Shown here one piece after another: positions 49,908 to 58,931 of a DNA stretch of 60,916 nt; position 1 is the stretch's first letter; the number at the start of each line of letters is the position of its first letter. A model generated the notes under the pieces. The model was not told the DNA's origin. It saw only the letters and a program-made list of their open reading frames with translations, and did not search any database. The stretch covers positions 1 through 60,916 of the forward strand of contig CANQWS010000019.1 of NCBI GenBank assembly GCA_947627615.1, given 5' to 3'. Both the position numbers and the translations under genes were made by a program. Origin of the DNA: an uncultured Muribaculaceae bacterium. GTDB taxonomy: Bacteria > Bacteroidota > Bacteroidia > Bacteroidales > Muribaculaceae.

Positions 49908-52472
49908 ATGAAAGACCTACTGAAATCCAAGAAGTTCTGGAGCATCATAGCTTCTATAGTGATAATGGCCGTGATATCCGTGGCCTATTTCTACCCTGAC
50001 GACATAGCCGGCAACAGCCTGAACCAGCATGACATGGCCCAGGGCGCCGCCATTGGCCACGAAGTGCAGCAATATGCCGAACAGACCGGCCATACGGCCC
50101 GCTGGACCAACTCGCTTTTCGGCGGCATGCCCACGTTCCAGATTTCGCCTTCATATCCCTCCAACAGTCTTTTCAACTGGATCAACAGGGCGATGGGCCT
50201 CTGGCTCCCCAACCCCGCTGACTGGCTCATGATGATGATGGTGGGATTCTTCATCCTGCTCATGGCCATGAAATGCCGGTGGTATGTGGCTCTTATCGGG
50301 GCCATAGCCTACGGATTCTCATCCTATTTCATCATAATCATAGGCGCGGGCCATATATGGAAGTTTATCACGCTGACCTACATACCGCCTACCATAGCGG
50401 GCATGGTGCTGTGTTACCGAGGCCGGTATCTTGCCGGAGGCGCCCTTGCGGCGCTGATGGCCATGATGCAGATTTCCTCGAACCATCCGCAGATGACCTA
50501 CTACTTCCTGTTCGTGGTGGCCGGAATGGCCATAGCCTACCTCATCACGGCCATCCGCAAGAAAAAACTGCGCCAGTGGTGGATAGCAACAGGCGTTCTC
50601 GCCGTTGCCGCCATGCTTGCCACCGGAGCAAACCTGCCCTCGCTCTACAACACCTACGAGTATTCCAAAGAGACCATGCGCGGGGGCCACTCGGAACTCA
50701 CTCCCCTGCCGGGCCAGCAGTCCAACGCCACTGCCGGAGGCCTTGACCGTGACTACATCACGCAGTACAGCTACGAGACTTCCGAGAGCTTCTCGCTGCT
50801 CATCCCCAACATAAAGGGCGGAGCTACCTCGCGCTTCGTTGGCGGCGGAGGCGAGTATCTCGGACTCAGCAAACTGCCCGAAGCTCAGGAAATGATCAAC
50901 AGCGGCGTGATTTCGCCTCAGGAAGCCATGTATCTTGACTGGCTGCCGCAATATTTCGGAGGTCCGGAAGGCACAAGCGGACCGGTCTACGTGGGCGCCC
51001 TCATCGTTGCTCTGTTCCTGCTGGGCTGCTTCATTGTCAAGGGCCCCATGAAATGGGTCATGATAATCCTCACCGTTTTCTCCATTCTCCTTGCCCTTGG
51101 ACGCAACTGTATGTGGCTCACGAATTTCATGATTGATTACATGCCCATGTACAGCAAGTTCAGGACCGTGGAGAGCATTCTTGTCATAGCCGAATTCACA
51201 ATGCCACTGCTCGGAGCGCTCGCCCTGCAGCAGCTCCTGACAGGAACTCCTGAAGAGGCATGGAAGAAATACCGCAAGCCGCTGTTCTGGAGTTTCGGCT
51301 CTGTACTTGTGGTCTGTCTGGCCGGACTGATGGCTCCGGGCATTTTCGGCTCGGCAGTCACCGACAGCGACCGTGACACCGACGCCCGGATCGCCGAAGG
51401 CCTCACGATGCAGGCCCAGCAGGGCGGATTCGATCCGGAACCGTATCTGCAGGTGCTCACCATCAACAATCCCCGCATCTACGATTCAGTGGAACGTCTG
51501 CGCCACTCCATGGTCCAGGCCGATTCGCTCCGCAGCTTCATCATAGTGGCTCTCGGACTGGGCCTGCTGCTGCTCTATTTCCGCGGAAAGCTCACCATGC
51601 CCGTGGCGCTCGCCGGCATCGGAATAGTTGTGTTGGGCGACCTGTTCCTCATCAACAAGCGATACATCAACACCGACAGCTTCGTTGACCGGTATATGCT
51701 TCAGGAAACCCGGTTCAACCCGTCGCCGGCCGACCGCGTAATCCTCACGGACACCGCCATGAACTACCGCGTGCTCAACATACCGCAGTTCGGCGCCGCC
51801 GCCCCGTCATATCACCACAAGACCATAGGCGGCTACCACGCGGCTAAACTGACCCGCTATCAGGACCTGATTGACCGTCAGATCATGAAGAACAATCCTC
51901 AGGTGCTCAACATGCTCAACACCCGCTACATCATAACCGACGAGAACGCGGCTCCGCAGCTCAACCCCGGAGCCTTGGGCAACGCCTGGTTCATTGACAG
52001 GGTCAATTATGTGGACGGCCCCGATGCCGAAATGGCGGCTCTCGATTCGCTGAACACCGCCTCCGAGGCCGTGGCCGACAAGAAATTCCAGCCCGTGCTC
52101 GGAGCCCCGGCGCCCAAATCGGCGGGCGACACCATTTTCGAGACCTCCTACGCTCCGGACCGCCTCACCTACCACGCCCGCAGCGCCCGCGGAGGCGTGG
52201 CCGCCTTCTCGGAAATATTCTTCCCGTGGGGCTGGCAGGCCACCATCGACGGCAATCCGGCTGAAATAGGCCGGATCAACTACCTGCTCCGCGCCCTGAA
52301 GATTCCCGCCGGAGAGCACACCATAGAAATGGTGTTCGATCCCAAATCGCTCCACACCACCTCTGCCATAGCCTATACGAGCGTGATTCTCATCTATCTG
52401 TCGGCAGCCGGAGCGCTTGCCTTCGCGGCTGTAAGATACCGCCGCAAGGACAAGGAAGCAGCGGACAAATAA
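49908..52472 (+). CDS. YfhO family multispanning membrane protein
   Basis: 854 residues with roughly a dozen transmembrane helices: one near 12-30, a set between about 100 and 240, another between about 360 and 480, one near 545-575 and the last near 820-840. A large extracytoplasmic loop lies between the last two groups, with FFPWGWQATIDGNP...ALKIPAGEHTIEMVFDP near the C-terminus, a YfhO hallmark. The family resembles GT-C glycosyltransferases; a Gram-positive member glycosylates lipoteichoic acid, while the Bacteroidota role is unknown. It heads a run with the short protein at 52503 and xerD. Confidence 0.9.
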   Translation: MKDLLKSKKFWSIIASIVIMAVISVAYFYPDDIAGNSLNQHDMAQGAAIGHEVQQYAEQTGHTARWTNSLFGGMPTFQISPSYPSNSLFNWINRAMGLWLPNPADWLMMMMVGFFILLMAMKCRWYVALIGAIAYGFSSYFIIIIGAGHIWKFITLTYIPPTIAGMVLCYRGRYLAGGALAALMAMMQISSNHPQMTYYFLFVVAGMAIAYLITAIRKKKLRQWWIATGVLAVAAMLATGANLPSLYNTYEYSKETMRGGHSELTPLPGQQSNATAGGLDRDYITQYSYETSESFSLLIPNIKGGATSRFVGGGGEYLGLSKLPEAQEMINSGVISPQEAMYLDWLPQYFGGPEGTSGPVYVGALIVALFLLGCFIVKGPMKWVMIILTVFSILLALGRNCMWLTNFMIDYMPMYSKFRTVESILVIAEFTMPLLGALALQQLLTGTPEEAWKKYRKPLFWSFGSVLVVCLAGLMAPGIFGSAVTDSDRDTDARIAEGLTMQAQQGGFDPEPYLQVLTINNPRIYDSVERLRHSMVQADSLRSFIIVALGLGLLLLYFRGKLTMPVALAGIGIVVLGDLFLINKRYINTDSFVDRYMLQETRFNPSPADRVILTDTAMNYRVLNIPQFGAAAPSYHHKTIGGYHAAKLTRYQDLIDRQIMKNNPQVLNMLNTRYIITDENAAPQLNPGALGNAWFIDRVNYVDGPDAEMAALDSLNTASEAVADKKFQPVLGAPAPKSAGDTIFETSYAPDRLTYHARSARGGVAAFSEIFFPWGWQATIDGNPAEIGRINYLLRALKIPAGEHTIEMVFDPKSLHTTSAIAYTSVILIYLSAAGALAFAAVRYRRKDKEAADK

Positions 52473-52502
52473 CCCCCACCCCGTAGCACCTGTGGCCTGA
52501 CC

Positions 52503-52970
52503 ATGCGCATCAGAAAATTCTGCCGGACGCTGCGACATCCGCGCCGGGCATCCCGGAGCCGGGGGTTCGGAGTGCATTCGCCGTTCGCGTTCCGCTTCAT
52601 ACGCGAGGTCATCTCGCAGCCCTGCGGCTACTACTGCTACAACGGTCTTGACCGCATGGCCCGGGCCGAAGGACTGTCGCCGGAGACCGTCAGAGCCATA
52701 TTCCGCATCTCGCTCGCACTGCGGCCCCAGCGCGTGAAGGTAACTGACAGCGACAGCGAGGCCATTCGCACGGCTTTGGCGACGGGAAATCCGCAGTCCC
52801 CCGACGACAGTCCCGCAGTGGCGTTCATAGCTCTGAAGGACGGCAGGGAGCGGCTTGAGGAACAGTGGGCCGGAAACGAGCGCGGAATGCTGTTCAAGGC
52901 CAAGGAGATGGCAGTGTTCGTGAAATCGGACCGCCTTCCGCACCAGAAGTTCAGAATCATGCTTCCGTGA
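52503..52970 (+). CDS. Small protein resembling a methyltransferase-family relative that lacks its SAM core
   Basis: 155 residues, rich in Arg at the start. GFGVHSPFAFRFI (21-33) followed by YYCYNGLD matches the opening that I associate with Bacteroidota class I SAM-dependent methyltransferases of about 250 residues. The next expected part, a Rossmann motif of the LEIGTG type, is missing; only RISLALRPQRVKVTDSDSE (about 75-93) remains, then the C-terminal HQKFRIML ending typical of the family. It looks like an in-frame internal deletion, not a frameshift. It lies 30 bases after the YfhO gene and 7 before xerD. A function, if any, is not enzymatic in the usual way. Confidence 0.6.
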   Translation: MRIRKFCRTLRHPRRASRSRGFGVHSPFAFRFIREVISQPCGYYCYNGLDRMARAEGLSPETVRAIFRISLALRPQRVKVTDSDSEAIRTALATGNPQSPDDSPAVAFIALKDGRERLEEQWAGNERGMLFKAKEMAVFVKSDRLPHQKFRIMLP

Positions 52971-52977
52971 CCGCAGG

Positions 52978-53886
52978 ATGAGAACCATAGATTCAATAGC
53001 CGGCACACTCCGCTCCTACGAGGCCTACCTGCTGCTCGAACGCAAGGTGAGCGCCAACACCATAGCCGCCTACATGGCCGATGTGGGAAAACTCATCAAC
53101 TACATCTCCACGGAAGGAAAATCCCTGGAACAGACCGATACCGCCACACTCCGCGCCTTTGCCGCCGGCCTCCATGACCTCGGCATAGGCATCCGTTCGC
53201 AGGCCAGAATCATCTCAGGCATAAAGTCATTCTTCCGATTCCTGAAAATAGAAGGATTCATTGACAAGAATCCCGCCCTGCTGCTCGAGGCCCCCGGAAT
53301 GAGCCGCAAACTGCCCGAAGTGCTCCGAATCGACGAAATCGACGCCATGATAGCCGCCATAGACATGGACAAGGCCGAAGGGCAGCGCAACAGGGCCATC
53401 ATAGAAACCCTCTACAGCTGCGGGCTGCGTGTGTCGGAGCTGGTGAACATGGAGATTTCACGCATCTATTTCGATGAACACTACGTAATTATCCATGGCA
53501 AGGGTGACAAGGAGAGGGTAGTTCCGATTTCCGACAAGGCAATCGCAGAAATCAAATCCTATATGGCCGACCGCAGTCAGCTTCCCGTGAAACCTGGCGA
53601 GGAAAATATCCTGTTCCTCAACCGCCGCGGACACCGCCTGACCCGCGTGATGATATTCTACATAATCCGACAGCTCGCCAAAGACGCCGGAATACGCAAG
53701 GAAATCTCGCCCCACACCCTGCGCCATTCCTTCGCCACCCACCTCCTTGAAGGGGGCGCCAACCTGCGTGCCATCCAGCAGATGCTCGGACACGAGGACA
53801 TCTCCACCACAGAAATCTACATTCACATTGACCGCTCACGGCTCCGGCAGGAGATTCTGGCCCATCACCCGCGAAACAACCGGTAG
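52978..53886 (+). CDS. xerD: Site-specific tyrosine recombinase XerD
   Basis: 302 residues, the length of housekeeping Xer proteins. An N-terminal SAM-like core-binding domain (about 5-90) is followed by the catalytic domain with SCGLRVSELV (Arg about 147), HGKGDKERVVP (Lys about 171), HTLRHSFATHLL (His and Arg about 244-247), LGHEDISTTEIYIHI (His about 270 and nucleophile Tyr about 279). The full R-K-H-R-H-Y set is intact. With XerC it resolves chromosome dimers at dif. Nothing nearby suggests a mobile element. Its 3' end overlaps a convergent small gene by 22 bases. Confidence 0.93.
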   Translation: MRTIDSIAGTLRSYEAYLLLERKVSANTIAAYMADVGKLINYISTEGKSLEQTDTATLRAFAAGLHDLGIGIRSQARIISGIKSFFRFLKIEGFIDKNPALLLEAPGMSRKLPEVLRIDEIDAMIAAIDMDKAEGQRNRAIIETLYSCGLRVSELVNMEISRIYFDEHYVIIHGKGDKERVVPISDKAIAEIKSYMADRSQLPVKPGEENILFLNRRGHRLTRVMIFYIIRQLAKDAGIRKEISPHTLRHSFATHLLEGGANLRAIQQMLGHEDISTTEIYIHIDRSRLRQEILAHHPRNNR

Positions 53887-54329
53887 AGCGCCACAGCCAC
53901 CGCACACGCCGGCACCAGCCACAGCCACCATGACACGCCCGGAACCGGCGCAGGCCGGCTCTTATCAACCTTTTCAAGGGATTCCTCACGCTGCATGCCC
54001 ACGGATTCCCGCGAGGCCGCCACAGCCTCAACGCGGTTCGCCTTCACCGCGCTGACCGATCTGACGGCACGCACACCCGCGGCTTTTATCTTCCGGCTGC
54101 TCACAAGCCCCGAGGAATCATAGCTCGCGATGACAACAACGGAATCAATCTCACAGTCCCGTCCGACTGAAGCGGAATCGTACAGAACGCCGGCCACATA
54201 CCCCACCGATACGGAACTCCCCGAGGATTCGGCCGAAACTTCCGTCCTGACCGTCTTTGCCGACGACCGGCATCCTGACGCCGACGCCAGCAGCCACGCC
54301 GCTGACAGATAACAGATAAATCTATTCAT
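53865..54329 (-). CDS. Small lipoprotein with C-terminal transmembrane helix, spanin-like topology
   Basis: 154 residues from the ATG at 54329. The frame extends to 54416, but that part is charged and hides the signal peptide. The lipobox is SASGC (Cys20). The middle (about 25-120) is a Ser/Val-rich, weakly repetitive region (VVVIASYDSSGLVSSRKI...). A single transmembrane helix (about 133-150, WWLWLVPACAVAVALYRL) ends the protein with RLFRG. A lipid anchor at one end and a membrane helix at the other could span the periplasm, as in unimolecular phage spanins. No family is recognised with certainty. Confidence 0.6.
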   Translation of the reverse strand: MNRFICYLSAAWLLASASGCRSSAKTVRTEVSAESSGSSVSVGYVAGVLYDSASVGRDCEIDSVVVIASYDSSGLVSSRKIKAAGVRAVRSVSAVKANRVEAVAASRESVGMQREESLEKVDKSRPAPVPGVSWWLWLVPACAVAVALYRLFRG

Positions 54330-54362
54330 AAAGAGCAACATTGATATTTTGGAAACATGTCG

Positions 54363-54370
54363 CAAAGTTA
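54363..54370 (-). promoter_or_regulatory. Candidate -7 element of the small lipoprotein gene
   Basis: On the minus strand TAACTTTG (54370-54363) fits the consensus exactly, 34 bases before the ATG at 54329, and supports that start. A TTG is found only 26 bases further upstream, too far for a normal spacer. Confidence 0.45.
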
Positions 54371-54492
54371 CAGCCCCGAACTCCCCCTCCCTTGTCCAAA
54401 TCCTAATTCCGGCCACTTAAATCAAGCAAAAAATTACTATCATAAGCCGTGTTATCTTTACCCCTAAATGCATGGAATTCACAAAATTTCGC

Positions 54493-54500
54493 TATATTTG
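54493..54500 (+). promoter_or_regulatory. Candidate -7 element of the Fic gene
   Basis: TATATTTG fits TAnnTTTG exactly, 62 bases before the ATG. No TTG lies 19-20 bases upstream. Confidence 0.45.
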
Positions 54501-54562
54501 CATATCGGAAGAATGCCTTCGATGATCTTGAGCCGAAATCTGAACAGTAAATTTATCAAGTC

Positions 54563-55561
54563 ATGACAACCCCTCCATTCAACATATCCGCGGACGCAAT
54601 CAATCTCATTGCGGAAATATCCGCACTTCTGGAGCGACACAACATTACTCTCGAGGGAGAGCATGGCTTGAGGCTTCGCATGGCCAACCGCATCAAGACG
54701 ATTCATTCATCACTCGCCATCGAGGGCAACACACTCAGCGAGGATGAAGTAAGGGATATTATCAACGGCCGGCAGATTGTAGCTCCAACCCGGCAGATTC
54801 AGGAGGTGAAGAACGCCATACGCGTCTATGACCTTTATTCGCAGCTGAATCCCTTCTCCGAGAAGGATTTGCGGAAAGCCCACGGCATCATGATGGAGGC
54901 TCTGGCCGACGATGCCGGACGATACCGCAGCGGAGGCGTGGGCGTTTTCTGCGAAACCGGACCGATCCATACAGCTCCGCCGCCTCAACGTGTTCCGGTA
55001 TTGATGGGCGACCTTTTCGAATGGCTCAAGAAATCAAAGGACCATCTGCTGATCCGGTCCTGCGTGTTTCACTATGAATTTGAATTCATTCATCCGTTCT
55101 CGGACGGCAACGGACGCACGGGAAGACTTTGGCAGTCACTTATTCTCGGACGGCTGAACCCTCTGTTCGAGTATATTCCTGTCGAGAACATGGTCTATGC
55201 CAGTCAGCAGGAATACTACGACGCCATAGCGGCATCTACTTCCGAAGGCCAGTCTGGTCCCTTTATTGACTTTATGCTCAGAGAAATACTGAAGACTCTC
55301 CAAAAGAGCATAAAGGAAACGGCGTCCGAAAAAATACCCAATAAAGTACCCAATAAAGTACCCAATAAATCCGAGCTGGCAATCCTGAGGCTGCTTGCCG
55401 ACAATCCGCGGCTCACCCGCACGGAGCTTGCCGACAGGCTGGACATAACCGAAAACGGCGTGAAGAAGGCCATCACTGGCCTGAAGGCCGCCGGCTGGCT
55501 GGAACGCGAGGGAAGCAACAAAACGGGCTGGTGGGTGGTCAGATACGACCTCAACAGCTGA
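54563..55561 (+). CDS. Fic family AMPylator-type protein with N-terminal inhibitory motif and C-terminal winged helix
   Basis: 332 residues. The Fic core motif HPFSDGNGRTGR (177-188) is complete, so nucleotide transfer (usually AMP) onto a target hydroxyl is expected. SSLAIEGN (49-56) is the (S/T)xxxE(G/N) inhibitory motif in the same chain (class II), where Glu54 should block ATP placement. Residues about 270-328 form a winged helix-turn-helix (TRTELADRLDITENGVKKAI), hinting at DNA binding or autoregulation. The linker (258-269) is a three-fold PNKV repeat. It is transcribed alone, convergent with mfd. Target unknown; likely stress or toxin-like signalling. Confidence 0.92.
   Translation: MTTPPFNISADAINLIAEISALLERHNITLEGEHGLRLRMANRIKTIHSSLAIEGNTLSEDEVRDIINGRQIVAPTRQIQEVKNAIRVYDLYSQLNPFSEKDLRKAHGIMMEALADDAGRYRSGGVGVFCETGPIHTAPPPQRVPVLMGDLFEWLKKSKDHLLIRSCVFHYEFEFIHPFSDGNGRTGRLWQSLILGRLNPLFEYIPVENMVYASQQEYYDAIAASTSEGQSGPFIDFMLREILKTLQKSIKETASEKIPNKVPNKVPNKSELAILRLLADNPRLTRTELADRLDITENGVKKAITGLKAAGWLEREGSNKTGWWVVRYDLNS
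55336..55369 (+). repeat. 12-base tandem repeat inside the Fic gene
   Basis: ACCCAATAAAGT occurs at 55336-55347 and 55348-55359, followed by a partial third copy (55360-55369). It encodes the PNKV-PNKV-PNK linker between the Fic and winged-helix domains. Copy-number changes would keep the frame and alter linker length. Confidence 0.95.
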
Positions 55562-55583
55562 TTCCAGACTTATCCGGACCGGT

Positions 55584-58500
55584 TCAGATGCCGGGCAGTT
55601 CGAGAATGCCCGAAAGGATGGCCACGGCTTCCTCCACGCTGCCCACGTCGGAAACAGCGAAACTTCTCCGGCCTCCTTTCTCGCGGATTCTGCAGCGGCG
55701 CGCGTTCTGCTGCAGATATTGGAGAAGCTTTCCGAACATGGCGCTCTGATAATAGGCCACGTTGGAGTCATCGACAAAATAGAGATACATGGAGTCCTGT
55801 TTCAGGGCCACTTTCTCTATGCCCAGACGGCGGGCCAGACGACGCAGACGCGGAATGCGCAGAAGCTCGGCCGTGACTTTGGGAATCTTGCCGAAACGGT
55901 CAACGAGATGCTGCTTGAACTCAAGCAGGTCTTTTTCGCGGTCTATGGAGTCAAGTTCCTGATACAGAGATATGCGTTCGCTCTCCTGCGGCACGTAATC
56001 GGCCGGAAGAAGAAGCTCCATGTCGCTCTCTATGATGCAGTCGGCCACATATTCCTTGTCCTCGACAGTGGAATCCGTGGTTGACTCCATGTCGGCGAAT
56101 TCCTCGGTGCGCAGCTCCATCACGGCCTCCTTGAGGATTTTCTGATAGGTCTCGTAACCGAGGTCGGCTATGAAACCGCTCTGCTCGGCTCCGAGCAGAT
56201 TACCGGCGCCACGGATGTCGAGGTCCTGCATGGCTATGTGGATTCCGCTTCCCAAGTCCGAGAAGCTTTCTATGGCCTGCAGACGCCTGCGCGAGGTAGG
56301 CGAGAGAGGTATGTGGGGCGGTACTGTCAGATAGCAGAAAGCCTTGCGCGAGCTGCGGCCCACACGTCCGCGAAGCTGATGAAGCTCGCTGAGGCCGAAA
56401 TTCTGGGCGTTGTTGATGATTATGGTATTGACGTTGGGCATGTCCACACCGCTCTCTATGATGGTGGTGGACAGCAGGATGTCATAATCATGGTTGGTGA
56501 AATCCAGAATGGCTTTCTCGAGTTTCTCCGGAGGCATCTGGCCGTGGGCCACTATGACTCTGGCGTCAGGCACCAGACGGAGAATCATGGCCTCGAGCTC
56601 ATGGAGTCCTTCGATGCGGTTGTTGACCACGAAAACCTGACCGTTGCGCGACATCTCGAAATTGATGGCCTCGGCAAGCATGTCGTCGCTCATAGCCGTC
56701 ACCGAAGTGACTATGGGATAGCGGTTGGCGGGCGGAGTGGTTATGGCCGAGAGGTCACGCGCTCCCATCAGCGAGAACTGGAGGGTGCGCGGTATGGGGG
56801 TGGCGCTCATGGTCAGAGTGTCAACATTGGTTTTCATCTGCTTGAGCCGTTCCTTGACGGCCACGCCGAACTTCTGTTCCTCGTCGACCACCAGAAGACC
56901 CAGGTCCTTGAACTTCACCGTCTTGCCTATGAGTTTGTGGGTGCCTATCAGAATGTCAATCTTGCCGTCGGCCAGATCGGCGAGAATAGCCTTGGTCTCC
57001 TTGGCGGAACGGGCGCGCGACAGATAGTCAACCCTGACGGGGAAATCCTTCAGGCGCTCGGAGAACGTGCGGTAGTGCTGATAGGCGAGCACGGTAGTGG
57101 GTACCAGCACGGCGGTCTGTTTGTTGTCGGCAGCGGCCTTGAAAGCGGCTCTCACGGCCACTTCCGTTTTTCCGAAGCCCACATCGCCGCATATCAGGCG
57201 GTCCATGGGGCGGTCGCTCTCCATGTCGGCCTTGACAGCCTTGGTGGCCGTGAGCTGGTCCGGCGTGTCCTCATAAATGAACGAGGCCTCCAGCTCATGC
57301 TGCATGTAGCTGTCAGGGGCGAAAGCGAATCCTTTCTCGTTTTTGCGTGCGGCATAGAGCTTTATAAGGTCGCGGGCTATGTCCTTCAGCTTGGATTTGG
57401 TCCGCTCCTTCATGCGGTTCCACGCACCGGTGCCGAGTTTGTTGATTTTCGGCGGCACTCCCTCCTTGCCCCTGTACTTGGCCAGTTTGTGGAGCGAGTG
57501 GATCGACACGAAAATAGTGTCGTTGTTGGCGTAGGTGAGCTTTATCATTTCCTGCGTGCGGCCTGAGACGTTGGTGCGCATCAGTCCGGCGAAACGCCCA
57601 ACGCCGTGGTCCACGTGGACTATATAGTCACCCGGCTCTATGGAGCTGAGTTCCTTGAGCGAGAGGGCGAGCTTTCCTGACCGGGCGCGGTCACTCTTGA
57701 GGCTGTACTTGTGGAAGCGGTCAAAAATCTGATGGTCGGTGAAGAAACAGCGGCGGGTCACGTGGTCCACAAAACCCTCGTGAAGGGTATTCTCCACGGC
57801 CTTGAAGCTGATATCGTCGCCGCGGTCGGCGAAAATGGCGCGCAGACGTTCAATCTGGCGGTCACTGTCGGAGAGGATGTATATCTCATAGCCCTCGGCG
57901 ATGAAATGGCCGAATGACTCGGAAATGAGGTCGAAGTTCTTGTGATACAGTGCCTGCGGCGAGCAGTTGAAGTCAATCGATGCCGCGGCGCCGTCCGTGG
58001 GCCGGGCTGCCGCCGTGAAATCCACCCGCCTGAAATCGCTGAAGCGCGATGCGAATTCCTCGCCGTCAATGAGCTGGCGCATGGCGCTCTTGTCGCCCTC
58101 GGAGGCTATGAGGGCGCTCTCCGAAAAGGTTTCCGAGGCCACCTCGCGGACCCGCTGCAGGGTATAGGCCGCGTCGCGCACAGCCATCAGCGTGGTGGGG
58201 GTGATGAAGTCAAGTATAGAGGTGCCGCGGCTCTGCGACGCCACGTTGGACGTTATGGAGAGCTCCTCCAGTTTTTCCTCCGAAAGCTGGGTCTCGATAT
58301 TGAACGTGCGCATGGAGTCAATCTCGTCGCCGAAGAAGTCAGTTCTGTAAGGCAGCTCGTAACTGTAGCCGAAAATGTCGAGGATGGAGCCTCTGACGGC
58401 GAACTGGCCCGGCTCGTAGACATAGTCCACTTCGGAGAATCCGTTGTCGCGCAGCCACCGGACGGTCTCGGTCATGTCCGTTGGCCGGTCCTTGCGGAGC

Positions 58501-58931
58501 GAGAGGGTGTGGGCGGTTATGGCACTGCGGTCGGCCACCCGTTCGGCCATGGCCTCGGGATAGGTGACCACGAAACGGAGCGCGCTGTCGGTTGACCAGC
58601 GTGCCAGCGCCTCCGTGCGCAATATCTGCGACGGAGGGTCGGGCTGACCGTATTTTATGGCCCGTTTGTAGCCTGAGGGCAGCATGGCCACGGCTTCCTC
58701 GCCCAGAAGGCGCGTCAGGTCATGATAGAGATATCCGGCATCGTCCTGACTGTCGCCCACCACCAGCACCGGTTCGTTGACCGCACGTGGAAGCAGCGTG
58801 AGCATCACGGCCGCGGATGATCCGGCGAGATTGTAGACCGAGATTGTCTTTGCGTCCGATTCCAGAGCCGCGGCAAGGGCCTTGCCGCGGGGTCCGTCCT
58901 TAAGATTACGGACTATTTCCTTTAGTGTCAT
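55584..58931 (-). CDS. mfd: Transcription-repair coupling factor Mfd
   Basis: 1115 residues. It removes RNA polymerase stalled at DNA lesions and recruits UvrA. Order: UvrB-like N-terminal part (about 1-330), RNA-polymerase-interacting CarD-like domain (about 430-500, IEPGDYIVHVDHGVGRF), translocase with Walker A GDVGFGKTEVA (about 590-600) and DEEQ box (VVDEEQKFG), then motifs such as TMSATPIPRTL, TTIIESGVDMPN and QLRGRVGRS, and a C-terminal TRCF domain. The N-terminal portion is complete for the family. It overlaps the stop of the S41 protease by 4 bases and is converged on by the Fic gene; I see no terminator in the 22-base gap. Confidence 0.97.
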   Translation of the reverse strand: MTLKEIVRNLKDGPRGKALAAALESDAKTISVYNLAGSSAAVMLTLLPRAVNEPVLVVGDSQDDAGYLYHDLTRLLGEEAVAMLPSGYKRAIKYGQPDPPSQILRTEALARWSTDSALRFVVTYPEAMAERVADRSAITAHTLSLRKDRPTDMTETVRWLRDNGFSEVDYVYEPGQFAVRGSILDIFGYSYELPYRTDFFGDEIDSMRTFNIETQLSEEKLEELSITSNVASQSRGTSILDFITPTTLMAVRDAAYTLQRVREVASETFSESALIASEGDKSAMRQLIDGEEFASRFSDFRRVDFTAAARPTDGAAASIDFNCSPQALYHKNFDLISESFGHFIAEGYEIYILSDSDRQIERLRAIFADRGDDISFKAVENTLHEGFVDHVTRRCFFTDHQIFDRFHKYSLKSDRARSGKLALSLKELSSIEPGDYIVHVDHGVGRFAGLMRTNVSGRTQEMIKLTYANNDTIFVSIHSLHKLAKYRGKEGVPPKINKLGTGAWNRMKERTKSKLKDIARDLIKLYAARKNEKGFAFAPDSYMQHELEASFIYEDTPDQLTATKAVKADMESDRPMDRLICGDVGFGKTEVAVRAAFKAAADNKQTAVLVPTTVLAYQHYRTFSERLKDFPVRVDYLSRARSAKETKAILADLADGKIDILIGTHKLIGKTVKFKDLGLLVVDEEQKFGVAVKERLKQMKTNVDTLTMSATPIPRTLQFSLMGARDLSAITTPPANRYPIVTSVTAMSDDMLAEAINFEMSRNGQVFVVNNRIEGLHELEAMILRLVPDARVIVAHGQMPPEKLEKAILDFTNHDYDILLSTTIIESGVDMPNVNTIIINNAQNFGLSELHQLRGRVGRSSRKAFCYLTVPPHIPLSPTSRRRLQAIESFSDLGSGIHIAMQDLDIRGAGNLLGAEQSGFIADLGYETYQKILKEAVMELRTEEFADMESTTDSTVEDKEYVADCIIESDMELLLPADYVPQESERISLYQELDSIDREKDLLEFKQHLVDRFGKIPKVTAELLRIPRLRRLARRLGIEKVALKQDSMYLYFVDDSNVAYYQSAMFGKLLQYLQQNARRCRIREKGGRRSFAVSDVGSVEEAVAILSGILELPGI

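Noticed and set aside
52978-54329. Integrated element or prophage around the recombinase and spanin-like gene
   Set aside because: The recombinase has XerD length and catalytic set, and neighbours are housekeeping genes. No direct repeats, phage structural genes or composition change were seen.
55336-55369. Short repeats as a CRISPR array
   Set aside because: The 12-base units are directly adjacent without spacers and lie in frame within a protein-coding gene.
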